DNA from: Companilactobacillus keshanensis
Lineage (GTDB): Bacteria > Bacillota > Bacilli > Lactobacillales > Lactobacillaceae
DNA length: 64,000 nt
Assembly (NCBI RefSeq): GCF_003946205.1
Contig: NZ_RHOS01000009.1
Span: 23,669-87,668, forward strand
Direction: 5' to 3'
Each line of letters opens with the position of its first letter. Within the stretch, counting starts at the first letter, position 1. Positions 18,506-26,406 of the stretch are shown here, in pieces. The position numbers and the translations under genes were made by a program. The notes under the pieces were generated by a model. It worked only from the letters and a program-made list of their open reading frames with translations. It was not told the DNA's origin and searched no databases.

Positions 18506-18514
18506 TGATATAAT
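18506..18514 (+). promoter_or_regulatory. Extended -10 promoter of the transcobalamin-like gene
   Basis: TGATATAAT gives an extended -10 some 40 bases before the start at 18557. A convincing -35 at ideal spacing is not seen. Confidence 0.45.
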
Positions 18515-18556
18515 TAGAAACCGTTGAATCATAACAACAAAAGGGAGAATTTATTT

Positions 18557-18937
18557 ATGAAAAAAAGAATTACAGTTCTATTTATGGCATTGTTGATGCT
18601 TGTGAGTGTTATTGCACCAGCAACTGCCACAACCGCTGATGCTAAAACAAACAACATCAAAGTTACATATGTTTTAAAGAAGAATAAGAAACAAATTGCC
18701 AAGAAAACTGTTACTTTAAAGAAAAACGCTACAGTTATGGACGGAACAAAAAAAGCCTGGAAAGTTACACAAAAAGGTGGTTTTATCTCAGCCATTGATG
18801 GCAAAAAGCAAAATAATAAAAAGAAAATTTATTGGACATTCACAGTTAATGGAAAACAAGTTAATGTCAGTGCTGATAAGAAAAAATTAAAAAATAAAGA
18901 TAGAGTTACCTTCACACTATCAAAATATAATGGTTAA
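18557..18937 (+). CDS. Small secreted protein with transcobalamin-like C-terminal (DUF4430) domain
   Basis: The 126-residue product starts at ATG 18557 with AAGGGAG upstream. A signal peptide (MKKRITVLFMALLMLVSVIA, cleavage near ADA-K35) has no lipobox cysteine, so the mature protein is released or held by charge; it is very lysine-rich. The mature part of about 90 residues resembles DUF4430, the beta domain shared with animal transcobalamin and intrinsic factor: a KAWKVTQKGGF helix region, YWTFTVNGKQVNVSADKKKL, and KNKDRVTFTLSKY. It is divergent from the ECF T and A genes. I infer an extracellular cobalamin-binding accessory. Confidence 0.7.
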   Translation: MKKRITVLFMALLMLVSVIAPATATTADAKTNNIKVTYVLKKNKKQIAKKTVTLKKNATVMDGTKKAWKVTQKGGFISAIDGKKQNNKKKIYWTFTVNGKQVNVSADKKKLKNKDRVTFTLSKYNG

Positions 18938-18978
18938 TCTGGCATAGTCGTATACAGGTTAATTTATTTATATATAAC

Positions 18979-19030
18979 AAAGAGGAGTTTCATCCCACCT
19001 GATATTTCAAGTGGGATGAAACTCCTCTTT
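18979..19030. terminator. Bidirectional terminator with 20-base-pair stem
   Basis: A perfect inverted repeat starts AAAGAGGAGTTTCATCCCAC and closes with its complement around a 12-base loop. It separates the convergent transcobalamin-like and bacteriocin-immunity genes and serves both. Confidence 0.92.
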
Positions 19031-19054
19031 GTTAATTTTATTGAATATTTTAAT

Positions 19055-19369
19055 TTAGAATTGAGATCTAAAATCAGTTGGTCCCATTGGTGAACCTGCA
19101 AACCCTTCAGTTTGAGCCAACATTATCAGTTGTTTTAAACGATTCCAATTAGCTTGATCGAGTTTTGACTTATTGACCGCATTAGCTAACAAAATCCCAT
19201 TGACCGTTTTAGAAGCAATTATTTGTGGTGCACTCTTCTTTTTACTTAAATAAGTACCGGCAGTCATTAAAGTTTTAATAACTTCTGGATCATAATCCGC
19301 TTTTTTTGATAAAGAATTATACATCTCGTCGATAATTTCAAAAACTTGTTCATCAACTGATTTCTTCAT
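19055..19369 (-). CDS. Bacteriocin immunity protein (EntA_Immun / class IIa type)
   Basis: This 104-residue cytosolic helical-bundle protein matches the enterocin A/pediocin immunity family in length and in KKSAPQIIASKTVNGILLA and KLDQANWNRLKQLI. Such proteins protect the cell from class IIa bacteriocins acting on the mannose PTS. An AGGAGG ribosome site precedes the ATG. No bacteriocin precursor or exporter is nearby, so it is an orphan immunity gene. Confidence 0.75.
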   Translation of the reverse strand: MKKSVDEQVFEIIDEMYNSLSKKADYDPEVIKTLMTAGTYLSKKKSAPQIIASKTVNGILLANAVNKSKLDQANWNRLKQLIMLAQTEGFAGSPMGPTDFRSQF

Positions 19370-19535
19370 ATCCGATTATTCCTCCTTTAAAAGTTATAAA
19401 CAAAAAGATAATATTTTTAGTCCTATATATAAACTACATGTAGCCGGAGAATAACGCTCAGGAATAAATCACTTTAACTGACTATTTCTAAAAACGATCT
19501 ATACTAAGTATTAAAAACATAAGAAGGTATTGATT

Positions 19536-19895
19536 ATGGATAAAAACATTGAAACGATCAAGAAATACTTCGAGCTATCCGATTTAGCATCTAATGACGA
19601 AAAAGCTCTCGATGAAATAGTAGACCTATTTGCAGATGATACATCCATCAAATCGGGATTAAGTGAAACAGCCGCCGGGAAGAAAAAGACTGCTGAATTT
19701 TTTAAAACATTCTTTACTCGCAACAAAGAATTAAAGCACTTATTTAAAGCAGAAGCTTTTGTTGATTACTATCAGGCCGAATGGGCAGTTGCTGGTCTTA
19801 AAACTGATGGCTCTTTATTTTCCCTACATGGTTTTGATTATTATAAATTTAACGACAAAGGAAAAATAATTTCTTTAGTCGTTAATATTAGCTGA
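19536..19895 (+). CDS. NTF2-like / SnoaL-fold protein
   Basis: About 119 residues from ATG 19536, with AGAAGG upstream. The N-terminal IETIKKYFELSDLASNDEKALDEIVDLFADD, the middle GKKKTAEFFKTFF and the C-terminal FHxF-like GFDYYKFNDKGKI outline the cone-shaped NTF2 fold. Members range from isomerases to proteins of unknown role. Its last 21 bases overlap the convergent rpiA-like gene. No catalytic assignment is possible. Confidence 0.65.
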   Translation: MDKNIETIKKYFELSDLASNDEKALDEIVDLFADDTSIKSGLSETAAGKKKTAEFFKTFFTRNKELKHLFKAEAFVDYYQAEWAVAGLKTDGSLFSLHGFDYYKFNDKGKIISLVVNIS

Positions 19896-20543
19896 TACCG
19901 ATATTACTTTTTCACCATCTGCCAGTAAAGCCTTTGTGATCAAATTATGGAAATAAGATGTTCCAACGACTCCGTTGAATTCACTTAATTCATGATTAAT
20001 CACGTCAATTTTATTCCAATTATCAAACATACAGTCAACTAAACAATTCCCTAATTTAGTCCGTACCATGCCGGCCATATCTTGTGATTGACGTATTTTT
20101 GTGTGTCCACCTAAGGCCTTTACCAATTCAGTCACCTGATCGATTGCCGGTTCGATCACTTCTAAACTCAAGAATATATCCGCATTCAATTGATTCTGCA
20201 TGCGCTCTTTGGGTCCTAGAATTATATAATCCTTAGCCAAATTCGCATAGATTTTTTCATATGTATGAATTCCACCATTACTTTTTAAGGCGTCTAGGTT
20301 TCTATTTAAGGAATCACAGCCATCAAATGCCAAATCAATTTTATCAAGTTGACTCAATTCCCTAATCTCTAAACCTAGTTTTAGACAGGTATTTTTGGTA
20401 ACTTCTGATGGTGTACAGGCAATAATATCCAACTTTTGATCAGCTACTTCGTGTAAAAGTCTGCCAACTGTATTTCCACCGCCAAAACTAACGATCATTT
20501 TTGGTTGAATCAATTTAATTGCTTCTTCGAGTAGTTTTTCCAT
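19875..20543 (-). CDS. Ribose-5-phosphate isomerase A-like protein
   Basis: The 222-residue protein aligns by eye along the length of RpiA, which interconverts ribose-5-P and ribulose-5-P. The phosphate loop reads SFGGGNTV instead of the usual GTGST. The catalytic segment reads FDGCDSLN rather than DGADE, keeping both aspartates, and a lysine (KSNGG) and glutamate (YEKI) remain at the expected positions. It is therefore a diverged paralogue that may act on another sugar phosphate. It follows a TetR gene on the same strand. Confidence 0.75.
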   Translation of the reverse strand: MEKLLEEAIKLIQPKMIVSFGGGNTVGRLLHEVADQKLDIIACTPSEVTKNTCLKLGLEIRELSQLDKIDLAFDGCDSLNRNLDALKSNGGIHTYEKIYANLAKDYIILGPKERMQNQLNADIFLSLEVIEPAIDQVTELVKALGGHTKIRQSQDMAGMVRTKLGNCLVDCMFDNWNKIDVINHELSEFNGVVGTSYFHNLITKALLADGEKVISVSANIND

Positions 20544-20592
20544 AGTATCCTCATGAAATTTGAGTGGTCATTCTTGATCACTCTTTTTTTGT

Positions 20593-21165
20593 CTAATCTT
20601 CAGGTTGAATCTGTAACAAAATTGCTTTACGAATCGTGTTAATTGCAGCAGCTACAGCATCAATTTCTACTTCACCATGTGCTAAAGCCCACTGAATAAC
20701 TGTCATTTGAACATTCATCCCCATTGATGCCATCAAATCCTCTGGTACTTTCATATTTCCACCAGAATTTTTGATAAACTGTTTCCACTCTTTTAATAGA
20801 AGTGTTCTAAAATTAGCTTCTAAATCAGCGTTTGGTTCATGAACCGTAAATAATGTTAAAAGCGCATCTCGATTATCTGCCATATCTACAGCTAATCCAC
20901 GTAATAAAGCATCAGTTTCACCGTTTATGATCTGATTAAAGCGAAGATTCACTCGGCTCTTAAATAATTGAGTAAATCCATCTACCATTTTATCTAATAA
21001 ATCATATTTATCTAAATAATGTGCATAAAATGTTGATCGACTGGTCATAGAATGCTGACATATATCAGCTACAGTGACTTGACGAAATGTCTTTGAATTT
21101 AATAACGTCAATAATGCTTGTTGAATATCACGTTCAGTTTTAATTTTTCGGACATCCTTTGACAT
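20593..21165 (-). CDS. TetR/AcrR-family transcriptional regulator
   Basis: The 190-residue protein has the TetR DNA-binding domain at residues 8-55 (IQQALLTLLNSKTFRQVTVADICQHSMTSRSTFYAHYLDKYDLL). The C-terminal ligand domain is of the TetR_C type seen in dihydroxyacetone-kinase-regulator relatives. It is divergent from a small membrane protein gene, and an inverted repeat between them (21230-21254) is a likely operator. The rpiA-like gene follows in the same direction. Confidence 0.85.
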   Translation of the reverse strand: MSKDVRKIKTERDIQQALLTLLNSKTFRQVTVADICQHSMTSRSTFYAHYLDKYDLLDKMVDGFTQLFKSRVNLRFNQIINGETDALLRGLAVDMADNRDALLTLFTVHEPNADLEANFRTLLLKEWKQFIKNSGGNMKVPEDLMASMGMNVQMTVIQWALAHGEVEIDAVAAAINTIRKAILLQIQPED

Positions 21166-21229
21166 AATAAACCCTCATTCTTTTCAAATTAATTTCAGCA
21201 TAACACAATCAATTTCAAATAAAATGTAT

Positions 21230-21254
21230 CTTTTCGAACAAAGTATGCGAAAAG
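21230..21254. promoter_or_regulatory. Candidate TetR operator
   Basis: CTTTTCG, 11 bases, CGAAAAG form a perfect inverted repeat between the divergent tetR and small membrane protein genes. Confidence 0.45.
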
Positions 21255-21379
21255 TGTCCGGAATCCAACAATAGCATGATTATTGCTAGTGTACCCTTTG
21301 GTATAACCGCTCTATCATGTAGTTGTTGAAAGCAATTGGGAACAAGCTTTCAAATTTAAAAGGAAATGGGGTAATCAAT

Positions 21380-21646
21380 ATGTTTACATGGATGTTTTGG
21401 ATCTTGGCAATTTGGTTTATTGTTAACGTTGTATGGATGTGGTTCGATCTCGACGATCAAACATTGCAAAAAACTTTTGCATGGATCAACGTCGTTGCTG
21501 TCATCCTTGGTTTCTGGACTTTCTACGGAGCAACTCCTGTAGACAGCTTATCAACATGGTTCCAAGTTCTAAACTGGGTCAACATCGTGTTAGCTGTCAC
21601 TCAATTCTACTTCGGCTATCGTAAGCTGCAACATAGAGCAGCATAA
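21380..21646 (+). CDS. Small membrane protein of unknown function
   Basis: An 88-residue protein from ATG 21380, preceded by AATGGGG. Three hydrophobic tryptophan-rich segments lie at about residues 3-21, 33-52 and 62-80, with a short basic tail. I do not recognise the family. It is divergent from a TetR repressor and has its own terminator, so it may be an inducible single-gene unit linked to membrane stress. Function is unknown. Confidence 0.7.
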   Translation: MFTWMFWILAIWFIVNVVWMWFDLDDQTLQKTFAWINVVAVILGFWTFYGATPVDSLSTWFQVLNWVNIVLAVTQFYFGYRKLQHRAA

Positions 21647-21685
21647 TTAAGCATTTATTACAAAAATTTAATAAACAGTTCAATG

Positions 21686-21717
21686 AATACCCTGTAATCT
21701 ATTGATTATAGGGTATT
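21686..21717 (+). terminator. Terminator of the small membrane protein gene
   Basis: AATACCCTGTAATC and GATTATAGGGTATT pair with one mismatch and are followed by TATTTT. Confidence 0.8.
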
Positions 21718-21801
21718 TATTTTGTATAAATTACCAGATATAGTTTTTAGAAATGCTAATCTCTGGTACACTAAAAGAAAAATGAAAGAAGATCTTATAA
21801 A

Positions 21802-22719
21802 ATGAGAAAATTTGGCATAATTGGGATTGGGCACGTTGGAGTTACTATTGCCTATACTCTTGTTACTAAGGGAATTGCGGATGAATTAATTTTAATCGAC
21901 AATAATGAGGGGAAAGCTATTGCTGAGCAACTTGATCTTGAAGATGCACAAGCAAGATTAGATACAACTACTCAAATCAAAATTCAGGACTATTCTGAAT
22001 TAAAGGATGTTGACATTTTATTCTTAACTGCCGGCAAGATCGATGCCGCTAAAGAAACTGGCAACCGTTGGGCTGAGTTTGAATTTACTAATGCTATGGT
22101 CAAAGAAGTTGCACCAAAAATAAAGAAATCAGGATTTGACGGCGTTGTCATCGACACTACTAATCCGTGCGACGCCATTACTCAATATCTTCAAAAATCC
22201 ACTGGACTTTCTCAACAACAAGTCTTTGGTACTGGAACATTTTTAGATACTGCTAGAATGCAACGTGTTGTTGCTAAACAATTTAATGTTAACTCCAAAA
22301 ATATTGCCGGTTATACACTTGGTGAACATGGTGATTCACAATTCGTCGCCTGGTCAGGTGTTACTGTAAATAGTCATCCCCTAGTAGAATTTGCCAAACA
22401 ACAAGGAAAAGATCTCGATTATACCGCTCTTGAAGAAGAAATCAGAAAAGGCGGTTGGTCAGTATATCAAGGTAAAGGATATACTAGCTACGGAATCGCT
22501 ACATGTGCTGTTAAATTAGCCGAGGCCGTTCTTTCGAACGCCCAATTAGAATGTCCTGTATCTTGCTACGACAAAGAATTTGATACCTATATCGGCCAAC
22601 CAGCTGTTATTGGTAAAAATGGTATCGAATATGTCAATCCAGTTGCTTTAACTGACGATGAAAAAGCTAAATTTAAGAATTCAGCTGAAACTATCAAGAG
22701 CAAATTTTCTACTATGTAA
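21802..22719 (+). CDS. L-2-hydroxyisocaproate dehydrogenase-like (LDH/MDH family)
   Basis: At 305 residues this belongs to the lactate/malate dehydrogenase family. The NAD motif GIGHVG is at residues 8-13. The specificity loop contains GNRWAEF instead of the GETRLDL of true lactate dehydrogenases, as in L-hydroxyisocaproate dehydrogenases, and GTGTFLDTARM and GEHGDSQF carry the catalytic Arg and His. It likely reduces branched-chain 2-oxo acids such as 2-oxoisocaproate with NADH. It stands alone and ends at a terminator. Confidence 0.82.
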   Translation: MRKFGIIGIGHVGVTIAYTLVTKGIADELILIDNNEGKAIAEQLDLEDAQARLDTTTQIKIQDYSELKDVDILFLTAGKIDAAKETGNRWAEFEFTNAMVKEVAPKIKKSGFDGVVIDTTNPCDAITQYLQKSTGLSQQQVFGTGTFLDTARMQRVVAKQFNVNSKNIAGYTLGEHGDSQFVAWSGVTVNSHPLVEFAKQQGKDLDYTALEEEIRKGGWSVYQGKGYTSYGIATCAVKLAEAVLSNAQLECPVSCYDKEFDTYIGQPAVIGKNGIEYVNPVALTDDEKAKFKNSAETIKSKFSTM

Positions 22720-22735
22720 TAAAATACTTGAACTC

Positions 22736-22775
22736 AAATAGCCGCCACAGAAAACAATTTCCGTGACAGCTATTT
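22736..22775. terminator. Bidirectional terminator
   Basis: AAATAGC and GCTATTT enclose a partly paired arm between the convergent hydroxyacid dehydrogenase and glucarate dehydratase genes. Confidence 0.75.
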
Positions 22776-22803
22776 TTAAATTATTATTAACTTAATACCT
22801 ATT

Positions 22804-24132
22804 TTATCTGACCATTGCTGGTTTGTTAGAATCAAATTTCCAATTTGGAATCAAGAATTGCATGGCAGCTGCATCATCACGTGCTCCAAGATTCTTATCA
22901 AGATATAATTTATTGGCCTTTTTAATACTATCTAAATCGATTTCAACACCAAGACCTTCATTAGTCTTTGGTACTGTTAATTGACCATTCTCAATTTTAT
23001 AAGGATTCTTAGTTAAGTTTTGTCCATCTTGCCAGATCCAGTGAGTATCAACATCAAAGACACGTCCTGGAGCTGCGGCAGCTGCATTAGCGACCATAGC
23101 AAGTGAAATATCAAAATGATTATTTGAATGAACTCCCCAGTTAAGGTTAAATTCATTACATAACTGTGCTACTCGTACAGCACCTTCCATTGTCCAGAAA
23201 TGTGGATCTGCTAATGGAATAGATACTGAATTTAGAGCAATGGCATGTGACATTTGACGCCAATCTGTATCTACCATATTGGTAGCTGTTGGCATATGAG
23301 TAATTTGCTGGAATTCTGCTAAAATTTCTCTACCAGAGAATCCATCTTCTGCTCCACAAGGATCCTCAATATAATGAAGAATATCTTTCATTTCATCAGC
23401 ATAATGCAATGCTTGTTTCAATGACCAAGCACCATTTGGATCTAAGTCTAGTTTAGCGTCTGGAAAGGCCTTATGAAGGGCCTTCATAGCAGCAACTTCT
23501 TCTTCACCGTCGAAGACACCACCCTTTAATTTGAAAGTCTTAAAACCATATTTATCATACGCTGCTTGTGCTAGTTTAACGATTGCTTCCGGATCTATTG
23601 CTGGCTTACGACGTAACTTTCCCCATTCACTAGTATTATCGTCGTTTTGGATATAAGGTAAATCAGTTTTACTAGTATCACCAACGTAGAATAAATAACC
23701 AAGTACACCAACTTTTTCTCTCTGCTGACCATCACCTAACAATGCTGCGACTGGTACATGGAGATGTTTACCTAGTAGATCGAGAAATGATGTCTCAATG
23801 GCAGTTAATGCATGAACCATTATTCTTAAATCAAAAGTTTGTTTACCTCTTCCACCTTTGTCTAGGTATGAAAATTTCTCTTTTACCCTTTGAAGAACAT
23901 CTTTATACTCACCAATGGAACGTCCAATGACTAGTTCCTTTGATGCTTCTAAAGTACTTGTGATTTTTTCACCACCAGGCACTTCACCAACACCAACTTG
24001 ACCTTCATCAGTTGTTAAAACAACAATATTTCTAGTAAAATATGGACCATGTGCACCACTAAGATTCATTAACATACTGTCATATCCAGCGACTGGATAA
24101 ACATCCATTTTGGCTATTTTAGGAATACTCAT
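22804..24132 (-). CDS. gudD: Glucarate dehydratase
   Basis: The 442-residue protein matches glucarate dehydratase of the enolase superfamily, which turns D-glucarate into 5-keto-4-deoxyglucarate. The base motif KLK is at 201-203, the metal ligands are Asp231, Glu256 and Asn285, and the second base is His335 in WGVHSNNHF. Length agrees with the family. It is divergent from a LysR gene with a shared palindromic operator. Neighbouring lactonase, second dehydratase and carboxylate permeases support aldaric-acid catabolism; the usual aldolase is not in the window. Confidence 0.9.
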   Translation of the reverse strand: MSIPKIAKMDVYPVAGYDSMLMNLSGAHGPYFTRNIVVLTTDEGQVGVGEVPGGEKITSTLEASKELVIGRSIGEYKDVLQRVKEKFSYLDKGGRGKQTFDLRIMVHALTAIETSFLDLLGKHLHVPVAALLGDGQQREKVGVLGYLFYVGDTSKTDLPYIQNDDNTSEWGKLRRKPAIDPEAIVKLAQAAYDKYGFKTFKLKGGVFDGEEEVAAMKALHKAFPDAKLDLDPNGAWSLKQALHYADEMKDILHYIEDPCGAEDGFSGREILAEFQQITHMPTATNMVDTDWRQMSHAIALNSVSIPLADPHFWTMEGAVRVAQLCNEFNLNWGVHSNNHFDISLAMVANAAAAAPGRVFDVDTHWIWQDGQNLTKNPYKIENGQLTVPKTNEGLGVEIDLDSIKKANKLYLDKNLGARDDAAAMQFLIPNWKFDSNKPAMVR

Positions 24133-24258
24133 AATAATATCTCCTCTTACTTAATTGTGATTTAATTAACATTTATTGCTTAGTTCTATTATATTGTGTC
24201 TATTTAAACTGAAACAGTCACTCTTTGGACGTATGATGAACCAAAGGTACACACAAAG

Positions 24259-24284
24259 CTTAGTGTATAATAAATATCACTAAG
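24259..24284. promoter_or_regulatory. LysR-type operator between gudD and its regulator
   Basis: CTTAGTG, 12 bases, CACTAAG form an inverted repeat that includes a T-N11-A arrangement. A TATAAT at 24266-24271 lies inside it, so the regulator likely represses its own promoter. Confidence 0.55.
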
Positions 24285-24311
24285 TATAGTTAAAATTTAG
24301 GGGCTGAAAAT

Positions 24312-25208
24312 ATGGATATAAACAAATTGAAAACTTTTTTGAACGTATCTAGATCGGGTAGTTTTAAATCTGCCGCTGAAAAACTATTTCTTTCTCCAAG
24401 AGCTGTTTCAAAGCAAATGGATCAAATTGAAAGTGAACTGGGAGTGGAATTATTCACTCGAAACAAAAATAGTACAGAATTAAATGCTACCGGAAAACAA
24501 TTCATTGTCACTGCTCAAGATATCGTCAACAGTTATAATGATGCTCTAACTAGGATCAAGACAGTCGATGAAACTCCTAAAGACAAGCTTGAAATTGGTT
24601 TTTCATCTATGAATCAAGCAACCATACTACAAACGACATTTCTTCCTTTTCTAACCAAACATCCCAATATTGAGATCGAACTCAAAGAAGAAAGCGGAAA
24701 ACGTTTAGTACATTTGGTAGAACGCAATGCCATCGATTTCGCTGTTACACCCTATTACGCTCTGGACAATGAATTTGATGGTTATGAAACCGTGAAATTC
24801 ATCAAGTTAACTGAAGGTGAACTAACTTTAGGAGTTAGTCGTATGAACCCTTTGAGCGACGCTGATTCTATCAGTTTAAGTAAAATTAAAGATATGAAAC
24901 TTCTATATTACAGTTCATCAGATTCAATTTATTTACGAGATGTTTTCTTTAACAAGTTTGCTGGTTATTTTAAAAAGGAACAGATCAGTCGAGTTTCTTC
25001 TCTAGAGCAAAGGGATATGCTGGTGGCGTCAAATAACGGTATAGGATTTTATCCAAGTCCTTTAGTCACCAAAGAAAAATCTCAAAATCCTATGATCAAA
25101 TACCTCAAGATAAACGATGATGTGAATAAATATTATGCTTCAATTTTCCTATATAATAAGAATAATAAGAATCCTATTCTAAAAAAATTAATAGACAAAT
25201 TATCTTAA
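24312..25208 (+). CDS. LysR-family regulator of the sugar-acid genes
   Basis: This is a full-length 298-residue LysR protein. The winged helix is at residues 1-60 (FLNVSRSGSFKSAAEKLFLSPRAVSKQMDQIE) and a periplasmic-binding-like effector domain starts near residue 88. AGGGG precedes the ATG. Its divergent arrangement with gudD and the shared palindrome make it the probable activator of glucarate dehydratase, responding to an acid sugar. Confidence 0.88.
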   Translation: MDINKLKTFLNVSRSGSFKSAAEKLFLSPRAVSKQMDQIESELGVELFTRNKNSTELNATGKQFIVTAQDIVNSYNDALTRIKTVDETPKDKLEIGFSSMNQATILQTTFLPFLTKHPNIEIELKEESGKRLVHLVERNAIDFAVTPYYALDNEFDGYETVKFIKLTEGELTLGVSRMNPLSDADSISLSKIKDMKLLYYSSSDSIYLRDVFFNKFAGYFKKEQISRVSSLEQRDMLVASNNGIGFYPSPLVTKEKSQNPMIKYLKINDDVNKYYASIFLYNKNNKNPILKKLIDKLS

Positions 25209-25214
25209 TAGATA

Positions 25215-25256
25215 ATGGTGATATTTGAAGAAAATTTCAGATATCACCATTTTTTT
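25215..25256 (+). terminator. Terminator after the lysR gene
   Basis: ATGGTGATAT and ATATCACCAT pair perfectly at the ends with a partly paired interior, followed by a T run. The convergent lactonase gene ends right beside it. Confidence 0.85.
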
Positions 25257-26382
25257 AACGCAAGAAGTCCGTTGCTTCTAGAACACGTACACAAGCATCA
25301 TGTTTAATATTCTTCTGAGCAACAGTTAAATAACCACTTTCTGTATCACGTTTGTAAAGAATCAAATCGTTGGTATTTTGGTTTGCACAGAGCAAATAAT
25401 CATCGTTATGGCTCAAACTAAAGTCACGTGGAAAAACACCTTCTGTTTTAATTTGTTGAATCTTTTCAAGATGTTTTCCACCATCAATAACCTTATAAAC
25501 TGTTAAAGAATTATGACCACGATTTGAAATATAAAGAAATTTTTCATCTGATGTCAATCTAATAGCGGCTGAGCCATTATGTCCAACATAACCTTCAGGA
25601 ATATTGGAATAATCGGCAATACGTGCTAATGTACCCGTCTTTGAATCATATTTAACAACTCCAACACGACTTGATAATTCTCCTAAAACATAAATATAGT
25701 TACTATTTTTAGCAATTGCCAATTGACGTGGTCCAAAACCTGGTTTTGTATCAAACTCTGAAACGAGCGTTATTTCAGCATTATCAAAATTCACATCATA
25801 AATAAATAGTTTGTCACATCCTAATCCACAGACCATTAATCTACCATCTGGTAATTGTCTTGCAAAGTGAATATGTGCATGATCTTGTTCAACTAATGGA
25901 CCATTACCTTCAATTGGATAAGTATGACTGTCGGTTATTTTATAATTATCGTCCATCTTATATGTATGAATTGCATTGGTATTGTAATTCGCAGCAAATA
26001 ATACTTTGTGTTTCGTATCGATTGAGATATATGAAGGAACCGTATAAGGTAATTCATTCCAGAAATATAAGTTCTTAGCTGCATCGTATGCTTCATATGA
26101 ACCATGTTTCTTTGGCAAATAACTTTCGGAAATCAACTTGCCAGTTTTAACATCAATGACACCCACTCCACCTTGATTATTATCTTTGGTCAAAACCGTA
26201 GCGATTTTTTGATCCTCACCTGACAAATTAAAAAACGCAGGATTTTCAACTTTTGCCAATAAACTTATATCTGTTATTTCTCCTTTATCAGTATCCAAAG
26301 TCGCCGTGTAAACACCATTTGACTGATTATTGGGAGTGTAATTATCCTCAGTATATCCACCTAAAATAAACTTATCTAACAT
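25255..26382 (-). CDS. Lactonase-family seven-bladed beta-propeller protein
   Basis: The 375-residue protein has repeated propeller strands (IYVLGELSSRVGVV, LYISNRGHNSLTVY, LLCANQNTNDLILY) and the motif FPRDFSLSHNDDYL typical of YkgB/Pgl-type lactonases. Such enzymes hydrolyse 6-phosphogluconolactone or other aldonolactones. It is 24 bases downstream of a galactonate/mannonate-type dehydratase on the same strand. Hydrolysis of an aldaro- or aldonolactone feeding that dehydratase is the most economical reading. Confidence 0.82.
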   Translation of the reverse strand: MLDKFILGGYTEDNYTPNNQSNGVYTATLDTDKGEITDISLLAKVENPAFFNLSGEDQKIATVLTKDNNQGGVGVIDVKTGKLISESYLPKKHGSYEAYDAAKNLYFWNELPYTVPSYISIDTKHKVLFAANYNTNAIHTYKMDDNYKITDSHTYPIEGNGPLVEQDHAHIHFARQLPDGRLMVCGLGCDKLFIYDVNFDNAEITLVSEFDTKPGFGPRQLAIAKNSNYIYVLGELSSRVGVVKYDSKTGTLARIADYSNIPEGYVGHNGSAAIRLTSDEKFLYISNRGHNSLTVYKVIDGGKHLEKIQQIKTEGVFPRDFSLSHNDDYLLCANQNTNDLILYKRDTESGYLTVAQKNIKHDACVRVLEATDFLR

Positions 26383-26406
26383 TATTAAATGCCTCCATTT
26401 ATATTA

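Noticed and set aside
19001..19030. CRISPR-like repeat
   Set aside because: The 20-base inverted repeat is a single bidirectional terminator; no spaced direct repeats exist in the window.
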